Positions 46,262 to 55,725 of a stretch of 64,000 bases of DNA are shown piece after piece. Source of the DNA: Rhodococcus ruber NBRC 15591 (GTDB taxonomy: Bacteria; Actinomycetota; Actinomycetes; Mycobacteriales; Mycobacteriaceae). The DNA is taken from NCBI RefSeq assembly GCF_001894945.1, contig NZ_BCXE01000022.1, forward strand, positions 219,825 to 283,824. The letters run 5' to 3'. A program made the translations under genes and the position numbers. Each line of letters starts with the position of its first letter. The stretch's first letter is position 1. The notes under the pieces were generated by a model, which worked only from the letters and a program-made list of their open reading frames with translations, ran no database searches and was not told the origin of the DNA.

Positions 46262-47215
46262 TCAGCGACGGTCGGCGAGCGCATTCAGCGCGCCGGCCAT
46301 GCGTTCCGCCTGCGCCGCAGTGACGGTGAACTCCTGCCCACCGGCGACGGTGAGCACCAGCGCGGGACCCGTGATCGTGACGAGGCCGTACCGGCCCCGC
46401 CCCTTGGCGCGCAGTCCCCACCCGCCCCAGTCCTGGAAGGGGCGGACGTGCGCGACCCGCGCGCCGACGATTTCGTCGAGGTCGTAGTCCACCGCCGTCA
46501 TTCCCAGGTTCTGCACCCGCACGCCCGTGTCGTCGACGACGACGCGGAACCGCAGCAGGCTCAGCACGAGAACGGCGACCGGCAGGAAGATCGCCAGCGG
46601 CCACCAGCTGCGCGCCGCGCCGCACACGACGACGGCCGGTGCCACCACCAGCGCCGCCAGCACCACAGTGGTGCGCGTCCCGGTGCCGACCTGTTCGACG
46701 ATCGGCAGCTCGACCGGCCCGCGCGGCAGCGCCGGATCCGGGCGGGCGGCTGCCGGCCGCCGGACCCGGTGATCCCGCAACCGGGACGCGCCGAACACCC
46801 CGACGGCGACGCCGAGCGCGACGCCCGCGCCGATGCTCCACATCGGCAGCTGTGCCTGTTCGGCCGGGGTGTCCAGTTGGCTCGCGAGCACCGTCACACC
46901 CAGGGTGGACAGCAGACCGGTCACGCCGAGACCGAGCACCAGCATGTAGCGGCGCATCAGCAGCATCGCGGGGGCTAGCGCCGCGATCGCGCTGCAGCCG
47001 CCGCCGACCAGCAGGATCACCAGCGCCACCGTCCACGAGAACGAGACCGGGTCCGAGAATCCGTCCGGCCCGGACCCGGACCAGTGCGTGGCGATCCGTG
47101 GGGGCAGCCGCGATTCCCACATTCGAGTCAGCAGCAGTGTCGCCGCGGCGGCGACGAGAGGCAGGCCCAGGCCGAACAGGGCCCCGGCGGGGTCGATCAC
47201 GCGGCGGGTGGTCAC
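46262..47215 (-). CDS. DUF1648 domain integral membrane protein
   Basis: 317-residue membrane protein of unknown function. The N-terminal half has the DUF1648 signature (LPPRIATHWSGSGPDGFSDP) between the first two of about five helices, and the C-terminal third looks like a small PH-like cytoplasmic domain (VVVDDTGVRVQNLGMTAVDY, then QEFTVTAAQAERMAGALNAL). The start could be GTG 47215 (GGGG upstream) or ATG 47239 (AGGGGG upstream, 8 residues longer). DUF1648 proteins often accompany SdpI-like proteins; one such gene lies 2 kb away. Confidence 0.75.
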   Translation of the reverse strand: MTTRRVIDPAGALFGLGLPLVAAAATLLLTRMWESRLPPRIATHWSGSGPDGFSDPVSFSWTVALVILLVGGGCSAIAALAPAMLLMRRYMLVLGLGVTGLLSTLGVTVLASQLDTPAEQAQLPMWSIGAGVALGVAVGVFGASRLRDHRVRRPAAARPDPALPRGPVELPIVEQVGTGTRTTVVLAALVVAPAVVVCGAARSWWPLAIFLPVAVLVLSLLRFRVVVDDTGVRVQNLGMTAVDYDLDEIVGARVAHVRPFQDWGGWGLRAKGRGRYGLVTITGPALVLTVAGGQEFTVTAAQAERMAGALNALADRR

Positions 47216-47332
47216 GGCCCCAGCGTAGGGAAACGGCATCACCGGCGACCCCCTCGAACGGGGGATTGAGGGCCGGAGCCCGGGGTTGCAGGCTCGTAGA
47301 GAGAACTCGAGCACGACAGGATCGAGGCCGAC

Positions 47333-47986
47333 ATGACCACCACCGGATCCACTGCCCTGACCGACGACGACATGGTCGTGATGACGCTGCTGCACGCGGC
47401 CTTCCGGCGCGACGTCGGACGCCTGGCGAACGTGGCACAGACCTACGGCACCGAGACCGACGAGGTCCACGACGCGCTGCTCGTCGGCTGGCACGGCTTC
47501 AGCCGGGAACTGCACCACCATCACCGGATCGAGGACACGCACATCTGGCCGCTGATGCGCCGCAGGCTCGCCGACCGGCCGGACGATCTCGCGGTGCTCG
47601 ACGACATGGAGGCCGAGCACTCTCTCATCGATCCGACGCTCGCCGCACTCGAGGAAGCGTTCGACGATCGGGAGCACGGGCCGGAGCAGGTGCCTCATCG
47701 CATCGACGACCTCGTCGGACTGCTGCGGTCGCACCTCGCGCACGAGGAGCGCGACGCTTTCCCCCTCATCCGGGAGGTGATCACCACGCAGGAATGGCAC
47801 GCCCTGTCCACAGCGGCGGTGAAGGAACTCTCCTACAGCGAGATCGCGCAGGTCGGCCCGTACGTCGTCGACGGCGCCACGCCCGAGCAGGCTCGTCTGG
47901 TCCTGAGTGAACTGCCGGTGCCCCTGCGGCTCGTCCACCGCTTCTGGTGGAACCCGCGCTACCAGCGTGTACGCCGCTGGGGGTGA
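47333..47986 (+). CDS. Hemerythrin HHE-domain protein
   Basis: 217-residue four-helix-bundle protein expected to bind a diiron centre and sense or handle oxygen, nitric oxide or peroxide. Candidate ligands are His21 (LLHAAFRRD), the HHHHRIEDTHIWP cluster near 60-70, EAEH near 95, and HLAHEERDAFP near 138. The C-terminal part (about 160-217) carries a separate WWNPRYQRVRRW tail found in actinobacterial members. It stands alone between convergent or divergent neighbours, so its partner is unclear. Confidence 0.88.
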   Translation: MTTTGSTALTDDDMVVMTLLHAAFRRDVGRLANVAQTYGTETDEVHDALLVGWHGFSRELHHHHRIEDTHIWPLMRRRLADRPDDLAVLDDMEAEHSLIDPTLAALEEAFDDREHGPEQVPHRIDDLVGLLRSHLAHEERDAFPLIREVITTQEWHALSTAAVKELSYSEIAQVGPYVVDGATPEQARLVLSELPVPLRLVHRFWWNPRYQRVRRWG

Positions 47987-48007
47987 GGCGGTCCCCGCGC
48001 GCCGGCG

Positions 48008-49141
48008 TCAGTTCACCGAGGCCGGCCGCGGCGGCCGCTCGAAGAAGCCGTCGGCGCCGACGGGCGTGCCCAGACGGGGCACGTACTCGGTGTGTGCGAG
48101 CTTGGCGACCAGGGTCGCGCGGCTGTTGACGCCGGTCTTGGCGAACACGGCCTTCAGATGGTCCTGCACGGTGTACGGGCTGATGCCCAGCACGCCGGCG
48201 ATCTCGTGACGGGTCCTGCCGGCGAGAAGCAAAGCGAGCACCTCGGATTCGCGGCGGGTCAGTCCGTGTGCTGCCGCCACCAGGGTGACGATCTCGGGGA
48301 GCTGCGCCCGTTCCACGGTCATGAGCACCCGCCGGGGCGGATGCTCGCTGTCGAATCGTCCGACGCGGATCACGAGCCATTCCCCGTCGAGGGTGCGGGC
48401 CTGCAGGACCGTGGCATCCGCCCCCGAACGCCGCAGCCACAGTGCCGCCGACACCGCGGGCGCAGCGGCTTCGGGATTGCCGGGCGGGCCCCAGCCGAGT
48501 CGTTCGAAGTACTCGAGGGCGGCGGCGGTGATCGACTCGAACTCGTCGTCGGGTCCGACGACCGCCACCGCCGGTCCGTCCGGGCCCGGGGCCGGGGCAT
48601 GTGCGCTGCTGCGGAACAACGTGGTGCGCAACCCTTCCCCGATGTCGATGAGGACGGCGCCCAGAGTGTCGAGTTCCTCGTCGGCGAACTCCGAGCCCGG
48701 TCGCCTGGCCATCGTGCACGCGCCCCAGCACGCCCCGTCGCGACCGCGGAAGAGCATGCGCACCTCGTCGTGCATGCCGCTCGGCGCGAGCACGTCGGCG
48801 TAGTGGCGGCTGCTCGTCACGTGGTCGTCGGTCACCTCCCGGAGCGTGCGGATGGGGACCGCCCGGCCCAGCAACGAGCCGAAGCCGCTCGGCACCGGAT
48901 CGGGACCGTACTCGAGTTCCAGGGCCGTCGCGTACACCCGCGGGGTCTCGTAACCGCGAGTCGTCAGCGCGGTGGGGATCAGCACCGCGGGATCGGTGGT
49001 GGCCAGGCAGACACCGTCGTAGGGCACCCGGGCGCGGATCGCGTCCAGGACGACCTCCCGGAACTCGGTCGAGTCCGTCGCCGCGGCGGCCGCATCGCGG
49101 ATCGTGGACCTCAATCGGGCGCCGGCCAGTGCCGGGGTCAC
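48008..49141 (-). CDS. LuxR-family transcriptional regulator with GAF-like sensor
   Basis: 377-residue regulator. The N-terminal and central part resembles a GAF-type sensor (VPYDGVCLATTDPA, SRHYADVLAPSGMHDEVRML, EFADEELDTLGAVL); the C-terminal LuxR helix-turn-helix is LTRRESEVLALLLAGRTRHE followed by IAGVLGISPYTVQDHLKAVF. The GTG at 49141 lies 6 bases from a GATACT -10 element, so the mRNA may be leaderless; longer upstream reading runs through the 31-bp repeat array and is rejected. The hemerythrin gene is convergent, so targets are not obvious. Confidence 0.88.
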   Translation of the reverse strand: MTPALAGARLRSTIRDAAAAATDSTEFREVVLDAIRARVPYDGVCLATTDPAVLIPTALTTRGYETPRVYATALELEYGPDPVPSGFGSLLGRAVPIRTLREVTDDHVTSSRHYADVLAPSGMHDEVRMLFRGRDGACWGACTMARRPGSEFADEELDTLGAVLIDIGEGLRTTLFRSSAHAPAPGPDGPAVAVVGPDDEFESITAAALEYFERLGWGPPGNPEAAAPAVSAALWLRRSGADATVLQARTLDGEWLVIRVGRFDSEHPPRRVLMTVERAQLPEIVTLVAAAHGLTRRESEVLALLLAGRTRHEIAGVLGISPYTVQDHLKAVFAKTGVNSRATLVAKLAHTEYVPRLGTPVGADGFFERPPRPASVN

Positions 49142-49147
49142 CCTGTC

Positions 49148-49153
49148 AGTATC
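49148..49153 (-). promoter_or_regulatory. -10 element of the LuxR regulator gene
   Basis: GATACT on the minus strand with 6 bases to the GTG start, supporting leaderless initiation. The tandem array begins 40 bases further upstream. Confidence 0.45.
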
Positions 49154-49192
49154 GCGTCCGAACGCGCGCTCGGGAACCCTCCCGCAGATTCC

Positions 49193-49347
49193 TGCGCTCG
49201 GGCGGTGACGTCGCGCCCGCCGCTGCGCTCGGGCGGTGACGTCGCGCCCGCCGCTGCGCTCGGGCGGTGACAATGCGCCCGCCGCTGCGCTCGGGCGGTG
49301 ACAATGCGCCCGCCGCTGCGCTCGGGCGGTGACGTCGCGCCCGCCGC
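49193..49347. repeat. Five tandem 31-bp repeats upstream of the LuxR gene
   Basis: Five head-to-tail copies beginning TGCGCTCGGGCGGTGAC: 49193-49223, 49224-49254, 49255-49285, 49286-49316 and 49317-49347, followed by a decayed sixth copy. Copies 1, 2 and 5 continue GTCGCG; copies 3 and 4 continue AATGCG, and otherwise units are identical. Each unit holds the inverted pair GGGCG...CGCCC. The array fills the space between the SdpI-like gene stop and the LuxR promoter. Confidence 0.95.
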
Positions 49348-49371
49348 TGCGCCCGGGCGGTGGGGGTTCGC

Positions 49372-49776
49372 TCAGGCGGTCGGCTCGCAGGCGCCGCGCA
49401 GGCTGCACGCCCCGCACGACGTGCCGCAGCCGGCGGTCTCGGCCGGAGCGCTGGCTGCCGCGACGCGGGCACCGATGGAACCGCCGACACCGGCGGTGAA
49501 GAAGGCGGCGATACCGGCACCCACGACGGCGATCAGGCCCGGGACCGTGTCGAGCGTGAGCGCTCCCACGCCGCCGAGGACGAGCAGGCCCGCCGCACCG
49601 AGCTGACTGGGAGCCGCGACCTTGTTGGCCAGGGCGAACGTCTCCTCGTCGCGCAGGGCCTCCGCGGTACGCACACCCGCCCACCGGTTGCGCGGCAGCC
49701 GTCCGGTCAGACCCGCGACGGCGACCCCGGCGACGACGAGAGCGAGCACGAACAGTACGAGGGCGACGATCAACAC
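49372..49776 (-). CDS. SdpI-like small membrane protein with Cys-rich tail
   Basis: 134-residue protein with three predicted helices (about 2-23, 58-77, 80-103). The cytoplasmic loop NRWAGVRTAEALRDEETFAL, followed by AN, fits the SdpI/YhfL family pattern (GxRT...aN). Unusually, the C-terminus ends in CGTSCGACSLRGAC, four cysteines spaced C-x3-C-x2-C-x4-C, which could bind a metal or Fe-S cluster. The start is a GTG at 49776. SdpI proteins act as immunity proteins in Bacillus; here the role is unknown. Confidence 0.78.
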   Translation of the reverse strand: MLIVALVLFVLALVVAGVAVAGLTGRLPRNRWAGVRTAEALRDEETFALANKVAAPSQLGAAGLLVLGGVGALTLDTVPGLIAVVGAGIAAFFTAGVGGSIGARVAAASAPAETAGCGTSCGACSLRGACEPTA

Positions 49777-49880
49777 CCCTCGAGGATACGTGGGAGACGC
49801 AGCCGCTGGTCGGGCCGGGGCAGGCCACGCTCTACCCTGGTCGGAGGTAACCGACGTCAGCCAAGTAGATAGCGACCACC

Positions 49881-52742
49881 GTGACTCGTCCTGTGCAGCC
49901 CTCCACCTCGTCGTCCGACGCCACCCCGCAGCACCGATACACCGCCGATCTCGCCGGCCGGATCGAGCAGCGGTGGCAGGATCAGTGGCGCGAGCGTGGC
50001 ACGTTCAACGCGCCGAATCCGGTCGGCCCGCTCGCCGGCGACGTCCCCGAGGACAAGCTGTTCGTGCAGGACATGTTCCCCTACCCGTCGGGGTCCGGCC
50101 TGCACGTCGGGCATCCGCTCGGCTACATCGCCACCGACGTCTACGCCCGGTACCACCGCATGCTGGGGCACAACGTCCTGCACACGCTCGGCTACGACGC
50201 GTTCGGACTGCCGGCCGAGCAGTACGCGGTGCAGACCGGCACGCACCCGCGCACCACGACCGAGGCCAACATCGAGAACATGCAGCGGCAGCTGCGCCGG
50301 CTGGGGCTGGGCCACGACGAGCGGCGCTCGGTCGCCACGACGGACGTCGACTTCTACCACTGGACCCAGTGGATCTTCCTGACGATCTACAACGCCTGGT
50401 ACGACCCGGAGCAGAACCGGGCGCGCCGCATCGACGAGCTCGCCGCCGAACTCGACGCCGGCACCCGCACGCTCGCGGACGGACGCGACTGGGCGTCGCT
50501 GTCGAAGGCCGAGCGGCTCGCCGCCCTCGACGAGTACCGGCTGGTGTACCGCTCGGATTCCCTCGTCAACTGGTGCCCGGGTCTGGGCACGGTGCTGGCC
50601 AACGAGGAGGTCACCGCCGACGGCCGCTCCGAGCGCGGCAACTTCCCGGTGTTCCGCAAGCACCTGCAGCAGTGGATGATGCGGATCACCGCCTACTCCG
50701 ACCGGCTCATCGACGACCTCGAGTACCTGGACTGGCCCGAGAAGGTCAAGACCATGCAGCGCAACTGGATCGGGCGCTCGCACGGAGCGCAGGTGAAGTT
50801 CGCGGTGCGGGGCGCCGGCGATGCGGAGACCGGCCGCGACATCGAGGTGTTCACCACCCGCCCCGACACCCTGTTCGGTGCCACCTACGTCACGCTGGCG
50901 CCCGAGCACGCGCTCGTCGACGAGATCGTCGCCGGTGCGTGGCCGGAGGGGGTCGACGAGCGCTGGACCGGTGGCGCCGCCACCCCGGCCGAGGCCGTCG
51001 CCGCTTACCGGGCGTCGATCGCCGCGAAGTCGGATCTCGAGCGGCAGGAGAGCAAGGAGAAGACCGGCGTCTTCGTCGGCGCCTACGCCGTCAACCCGGT
51101 GAACGGGCAGTCGCTGCCGGTGTTCATCGCGGACTACGTGCTCACCGGGTACGGCACGGGCGCGATCATGGCCGTGCCCGGTCACGATCAGCGCGACTGG
51201 GAGTTCGCCACCGCGTTCGGCCTGCCGATCGTGGAAGTGATTGCGGGCGGTGATATCTCGCAGGAGGCGTACACCGGCGACGGAACGCTCGTGAATTCCG
51301 GCGAGCTGAACGGGCTGAGCGTCGCCGACGCGAAGAAGGCGATCATCGCGAGGCTCGAGGAGTCCGGCGCGGGCACCGGCACCATCCAGTACAAGCTGCG
51401 GGACTGGCTGTTCGCGCGGCAGCGGTACTGGGGCGAGCCGTTCCCCATCGTCTACGACGCCGACGGCAACCCGCACGCCCTGCCGGAGTCGGCTCTGCCG
51501 GTGGAACTTCCGGACGTCGAGGACTACGCGCCGGTGTCGTTCGATCCCGAGGACGCGAGTTCGGAGCCGTCGCCGCCGCTGGCCAAGGCCGAGGAGTGGG
51601 TGAACGTCGAGCTCGACCTCGGTGACGGGCTGCAGCACTACACCCGCGACACCAACGTGATGCCGCAGTGGGCCGGCAGCTCGTGGTACCAGCTCCGCTA
51701 CATCGACCCGACGAACAGCGACGAGTTCTGCGCCAAGGAGAACGAGGCGTACTGGACCGGTCCGCGTCCGCAGATCCACGGCCCGCACGACCCCGGCGGG
51801 GTCGACCTGTACGTCGGCGGTGTCGAGCACGCCGTGCTGCACCTGCTGTACGCGCGGTTCTGGCACAAGGTGCTGTTCGACCTCGGCTACGTCACCTCGT
51901 CCGAGCCGTACCGGCGCCTGTTCAACCAGGGCTACATCCAGGCGTACGCCTACACCGATTCGCGTGGCGTGTACGTGCCGGCCGAGGAGGTCGAGGAGCG
52001 CGCCGGGAAGTTCCTCTACCGGGGCGAGGAGGTGCACCGCGAGTACGGCAAGATGGGCAAGTCCCTGAAGAACTCCGTCGGGCCGGACCAGATCTGCGAC
52101 GACTACGGCGCCGACACGCTGCGGGTGTACGAGATGTCGATGGGCCCGCTGGACCAGTCCCGGCCGTGGGCGACCAAGGACGTCGTCGGTGCGCAGCGGT
52201 TCCTGCAGCGGGTGTGGCGGGCCGCGATCGACGAGGAGGCCGGCACGCTGCGGGTCACCGACGCCGAGCCGACCGACGAGACGCGGCGTGCCCTCAACAA
52301 GGCGATCGCGGGCGTGTCCGACGACTACGCGGGCCTGCGCGACAACACTGCCATCGCCAAGCTGATCGAGTACACCAACCACCTCACCAAGGCGTACCCG
52401 GACGGGGCGCCGCGGACGGCGGTGGAACCGCTCGTGCTCATGCTGGCGCCCGTCGCCCCGCACCTCGCCGAGGAACTGTGGTCGCGGCTCGGGCACACCG
52501 AGTCGCTCGCGCACGGCCCGTTCCCCGTCGCGGACGAGAAGTGGCTCGTCGAGGACACGGTCGAGTACCCGATCCAGGTCAACGGCAAGGTGCGCAGCCG
52601 CATCACCGTGCCGGCCGACGCGGCGCGGGAAGCGATCGAGGCGGCCGCCCTCGCGGACGAGAAGATCGCCGCCCTCCTCGAGGGCGCGGCACCCCGGAAG
52701 GTGATCGTCGTACCGGGCAAGATGGTGAACGTGGTCAGGTAG
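49881..52742 (+). CDS. leuS: Leucyl-tRNA synthetase
   Basis: 953-residue class I aminoacyl-tRNA synthetase. The HIGH motif is HVGH (75-78), the second signature is KMGKS (724-728) rather than KMSKS, and the CP1 editing domain (about 240-430) retains the [11 protein letters not shown] segment and a [18 protein letters not shown] stretch. The anticodon-binding and C-terminal domains are complete. The GTG at 49881 follows a purine-rich GTAGATAGCGACC with no strong ribosome site. In M. tuberculosis leuS (Rv0041) lies close to yqgE. Confidence 0.97.
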   Translation: MTRPVQPSTSSSDATPQHRYTADLAGRIEQRWQDQWRERGTFNAPNPVGPLAGDVPEDKLFVQDMFPYPSGSGLHVGHPLGYIATDVYARYHRMLGHNVLHTLGYDAFGLPAEQYAVQTGTHPRTTTEANIENMQRQLRRLGLGHDERRSVATTDVDFYHWTQWIFLTIYNAWYDPEQNRARRIDELAAELDAGTRTLADGRDWASLSKAERLAALDEYRLVYRSDSLVNWCPGLGTVLANEEVTADGRSERGNFPVFRKHLQQWMMRITAYSDRLIDDLEYLDWPEKVKTMQRNWIGRSHGAQVKFAVRGAGDAETGRDIEVFTTRPDTLFGATYVTLAPEHALVDEIVAGAWPEGVDERWTGGAATPAEAVAAYRASIAAKSDLERQESKEKTGVFVGAYAVNPVNGQSLPVFIADYVLTGYGTGAIMAVPGHDQRDWEFATAFGLPIVEVIAGGDISQEAYTGDGTLVNSGELNGLSVADAKKAIIARLEESGAGTGTIQYKLRDWLFARQRYWGEPFPIVYDADGNPHALPESALPVELPDVEDYAPVSFDPEDASSEPSPPLAKAEEWVNVELDLGDGLQHYTRDTNVMPQWAGSSWYQLRYIDPTNSDEFCAKENEAYWTGPRPQIHGPHDPGGVDLYVGGVEHAVLHLLYARFWHKVLFDLGYVTSSEPYRRLFNQGYIQAYAYTDSRGVYVPAEEVEERAGKFLYRGEEVHREYGKMGKSLKNSVGPDQICDDYGADTLRVYEMSMGPLDQSRPWATKDVVGAQRFLQRVWRAAIDEEAGTLRVTDAEPTDETRRALNKAIAGVSDDYAGLRDNTAIAKLIEYTNHLTKAYPDGAPRTAVEPLVLMLAPVAPHLAEELWSRLGHTESLAHGPFPVADEKWLVEDTVEYPIQVNGKVRSRITVPADAAREAIEAAALADEKIAALLEGAAPRKVIVVPGKMVNVVR

Positions 52743-52793
52743 TCGACCGGTCCGTTCTCGGGAGCGCACCGCGTGGCATGCCACAATGCGCGC

Positions 52794-53099
52794 ATGAACG
52801 CACCCGATACCGAGCGGTCTCTTCCCGACCTCGCGGCCGTCCGTGCCGCTATCGACGGACTCGACGCGAAACTGGTCGAATTGCTCTGTGAGCGTGAGGC
52901 TCTGGTGCGCCGCGCAGCCGAACTGAAGTCCACCGCGGCGGAGGTCGCGGCGCCCGACCGGGCCCTGCTCGTGATCCGGCGCGCGGCCGAGGCGGCGGCC
53001 GCGCGGGGAGCAGACCCCGCTGTCGCGGAAGCGGTGTTCACGGCGATGGTGCAGTCCTTCGTCGCGCTCGAGCTGCGCGCGCACGCCGGCGAATCCTGA
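52794..53099 (+). CDS. Chorismate mutase, AroQ type
   Basis: 101-residue all-helical protein of the chorismate mutase type II family. The AroQ pattern is AAIDGLDAKLVELLCEREAL followed by VRRAAELK, and the third helix carries AMVQSFVALEL. It would convert chorismate to prephenate for Phe/Tyr; a related pyruvate-lyase activity cannot be excluded by sequence. The ATG at 52794 is preceded by CACAAT six bases upstream, again compatible with a leaderless mRNA; an upstream in-frame start would add 7 residues. Confidence 0.85.
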   Translation: MNAPDTERSLPDLAAVRAAIDGLDAKLVELLCEREALVRRAAELKSTAAEVAAPDRALLVIRRAAEAAAARGADPAVAEAVFTAMVQSFVALELRAHAGES

Positions 53100-53260
53100 C
53101 GGCGACCCGGTCGCGCCGGAGCGGGCCGCCGACCGCCCTCACCCGTCCGGCGAGCGGCGGCCGTCCCCGGCGGCCCGGCCGCCTTCCGCGACGTCCCGGC
53201 CGCCGTCCCGGCAACCGGCGCCGGACGAGCGCTGACGTGCCGGCGCCCGCGACCGGGTGC

Positions 53261-54079
53261 TCATCGGCCGCCCGCCGCGATCCGTGAGTGGACGAAATCG
53301 ACGACGTCGTCGAGAACCTCGTCGCGGTTGGTCTCGTTGAAGATCTCGTGCCGCGCCCCGGGGTAGACCTTCGACGTCGACTGCGGGCCGGCGAACGTCG
53401 CCCAGCCCTCGCGGCTGCCCCCGAGGGGGACGAGCCCGTCGTCCTCGCCGTGGAGCCACAGCACGGGCACGTCGCCGACGGTGCCCGCGGCGGTGATCGT
53501 GTCGAGGCAGTGTTGCAGCGCCTCGACGGTGGGGCGCTTGAAGGGACCGTGCCACACGAGTGGGTCGTCCACGTACGCACGGCCCACCTCCGGGTCCCGC
53601 GACAGCGTCGCGGGGTCGGTGGGGGCGTCCGGGATCTGCTCTGCCGCGAGCATCGCTTCGAGCGCGGGCCAGCGGCCCAGCACCGGGCCGGACAGGACCA
53701 CCGCGGCGAGTTCGGAGCCGTAGCGCTGCGCGTACCGGGCGGCGATCATCCCGCCCATCGAGTGCCCGACGAGCACCACCGGCAGGCCGGGATGATCGCT
53801 GCGGGCCGTGGCGTCGAGCAGGCGGAAGTCGTCGACGACCCGCTCGAAGTCCTCGATCAGGACGCGTTCGCCCTCGCTGAGCCCGTGCCCTGTGTGGTCG
53901 ACGGCGTAGACCACCGCACCGTCGGCGACCAGCCGGGTGGCCACGTATTCGTAGCGTCCGGCGTGCTCGCCGTAGCCGTGGCACAGCAGCACGACGTACC
54001 GGGGGTGGTCGTGGACCCAGCACCGGGCGGCCAGGGTGCCGGCATGCCCCGGCAGGGGGAAGGTGGTGGTCTCGTTCAT
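53261..54079 (-). CDS. Alpha/beta hydrolase, monoacylglycerol lipase-like
   Basis: 272-residue serine hydrolase. The oxyanion motif is LLCHGYGEHAGRYEYVA (HGxxEHxxRY is typical of monoglyceride lipases), the nucleophile elbow is GHSMGGMIA, and the later LHGEDDGLVP and ARHEIFNE supply Asp and His. It probably hydrolyses monoacylglycerols or related esters in lipid turnover. The ATG at 54079 follows GGAG. No signal peptide. Convergent with the chorismate mutase gene across a 161-base, very GC-rich gap that carries an 11-bp inverted repeat at its ends. Confidence 0.88.
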   Translation of the reverse strand: MNETTTFPLPGHAGTLAARCWVHDHPRYVVLLCHGYGEHAGRYEYVATRLVADGAVVYAVDHTGHGLSEGERVLIEDFERVVDDFRLLDATARSDHPGLPVVLVGHSMGGMIAARYAQRYGSELAAVVLSGPVLGRWPALEAMLAAEQIPDAPTDPATLSRDPEVGRAYVDDPLVWHGPFKRPTVEALQHCLDTITAAGTVGDVPVLWLHGEDDGLVPLGGSREGWATFAGPQSTSKVYPGARHEIFNETNRDEVLDDVVDFVHSRIAAGGR

Positions 54080-54354
54080 CGAGGCTCCTCGGGGTGTGGC
54101 CGTGTGCCAGGACAGCCAAGCACTGCCGACCGCTCCGGCGTGGTATCCGCGCCGGGTGTCGGGTTCCGGCCCGGCCGCTGTGACCGGGTCGGCGCGGCAG
54201 GCGGGAACTCGTCCGCGGCCCGGTTCGTCGTATTCTGTGACAGGAAGTCGTCGTCTATCGCAGAGAGAGCCATGAGACGCGCCAAGCGCAAACCTCGAAG
54301 ACCCTCCCCGCCCCAGAGTGACGGCCCGTCCGTCACCGCCCCCCGGAGCCGACC

Positions 54355-55725
54355 GTGCTGACAGTCCTCGGTATCGCACTCGGCATCCTCGTGGTCCTGG
54401 CCATCACGGCCCTGACCGGCTATTTCGTGGCCCAGGAGTTCGCCTACATGGCGGTGGACCGGTCCCGGCTGAAGGCGCGTGCCGAAGCCGGTGACACCGC
54501 AGCCGCCCGCGCCCTGTCGGTCACCCGCCGCACCTCGTTCATGCTCTCCGGCGCTCAGCTGGGCATCACGGTCACCGGCCTGCTCGTCGGCTACGTCGCC
54601 GAACCGCTCATCGGCAGCGGCCTCGGCGAACTCCTCGGCGGCGTCGGGATCCCCACCGCGGTCGGGGTGGCGGTCGGCACGGTGCTGGCGGTGCTGTTCT
54701 CGACCGTGGTGCAGATGGTGTTCGGTGAGCTGTTCCCGAAGAACCTGGCGATCGCCCGGCCCGAGCCGGTCGCGCGGTGGCTGGCGCTGTCGACCACGCT
54801 GTATCTGAGGCTGTTCGGCTGGCTGATCAAGTTGTTCGACGCCTCGTCGAACCTGCTGCTGCGCGCGTTGCGGATCGAACCGGTGCACGACGTGGAGCAC
54901 TCGGCCACCGTCCGCGACCTCGAGCACATCGTGGCCGAATCCCGGGAGGCCGGCGAGCTGCCCAAGGAGTTGTCGACGCTGCTCGACCGGATCCTGGACT
55001 TCCCGACCCGCACCGCCGAGCACGCCATGATTCCGCGGGCCCGGGTGGACTACGTCCGGGCCGGGGAACCGATCACGCAGGTGCTCGCGAAGATGAGCGC
55101 GGGGCACACCCGGTACCCGGTGGTCGGTGCGTCCGCCGACGATCTGCGCGGGGTCGTGCACCTGCACGATCTGCTCGCGCGTGACACCGCGGCGGGCACG
55201 GCCGGGACGGTGTGCCGGCCCGCGGTGATCGTGCCCACCACCCTGCCGCTGCCGGACGTGCTGGCCCGGCTCACCGAGGGGCACGAGGAGATGGCGCTGG
55301 TGGTCGACGAGTACGGCGGCTTCGCCGGCGTCGTCACCGTCGAGGACATGGCCGAGGAACTCGTCGGGGAGATCGCCGACGAACACGACACCGCCGTCGA
55401 GACGCAGGTGATCACCCGCCAGGGTGAGGGCTGGGTGATCCGCGGCGACGTGCACCTCGACGAGGTCGCCCGCACCCTGGGCCACGAACTGCCCGAGGGG
55501 GACTACGAGACCCTCGCCGGGCTGGTCATCGCCGAATTCGGCGGCCTGCCCACTGTCGGCGACACCGTCGCGATCCCACTCGAGCCCGATCCGGCGGAGC
55601 TGGCGCACGTGAACTCGCCCCCGACGCGGACGCTGATCGCGGAGGTCCGTGGGATCGACCGGCACGTGCCGGCGTCGGTGCTGGTGACCGTACGGACCGA
55701 TCACGAGGTGAGCGACGATGAGTAA
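54355..55725 (+). CDS. CNNM/HlyC-type transporter: DUF21, CBS pair, CorC_HlyC
   Basis: 456-residue membrane protein of the CNNM/CorC (TlyC) family, linked to Mg2+ or Co2+ homeostasis. The DUF21 domain covers about 1-190 with helices at 2-22, 62-80, 98-118 and a FGELFPKNLAIARPE motif. A CBS pair follows (about 215-335, with MALVVDEYGGFAGVVTVEDM), then the small CorC_HlyC domain (about 355-445). The GTG at 54355 follows GGAG. The next gene overlaps by 8 bases and encodes a shorter paralogue, so the two may form a heteromer. Confidence 0.9.
   Translation: MLTVLGIALGILVVLAITALTGYFVAQEFAYMAVDRSRLKARAEAGDTAAARALSVTRRTSFMLSGAQLGITVTGLLVGYVAEPLIGSGLGELLGGVGIPTAVGVAVGTVLAVLFSTVVQMVFGELFPKNLAIARPEPVARWLALSTTLYLRLFGWLIKLFDASSNLLLRALRIEPVHDVEHSATVRDLEHIVAESREAGELPKELSTLLDRILDFPTRTAEHAMIPRARVDYVRAGEPITQVLAKMSAGHTRYPVVGASADDLRGVVHLHDLLARDTAAGTAGTVCRPAVIVPTTLPLPDVLARLTEGHEEMALVVDEYGGFAGVVTVEDMAEELVGEIADEHDTAVETQVITRQGEGWVIRGDVHLDEVARTLGHELPEGDYETLAGLVIAEFGGLPTVGDTVAIPLEPDPAELAHVNSPPTRTLIAEVRGIDRHVPASVLVTVRTDHEVSDDE

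Noticed and set aside
49193..49378. 31-bp repeats as a CRISPR array
   Set aside because: Units are directly adjacent with no unique spacers and no cas genes are near.
49777..49880. T-box or leucine attenuator upstream of leuS
   Set aside because: Only 104 bases, no T-box sequence (TGGNACC), no leader peptide with leucine codons and no clear terminator/antiterminator pair.
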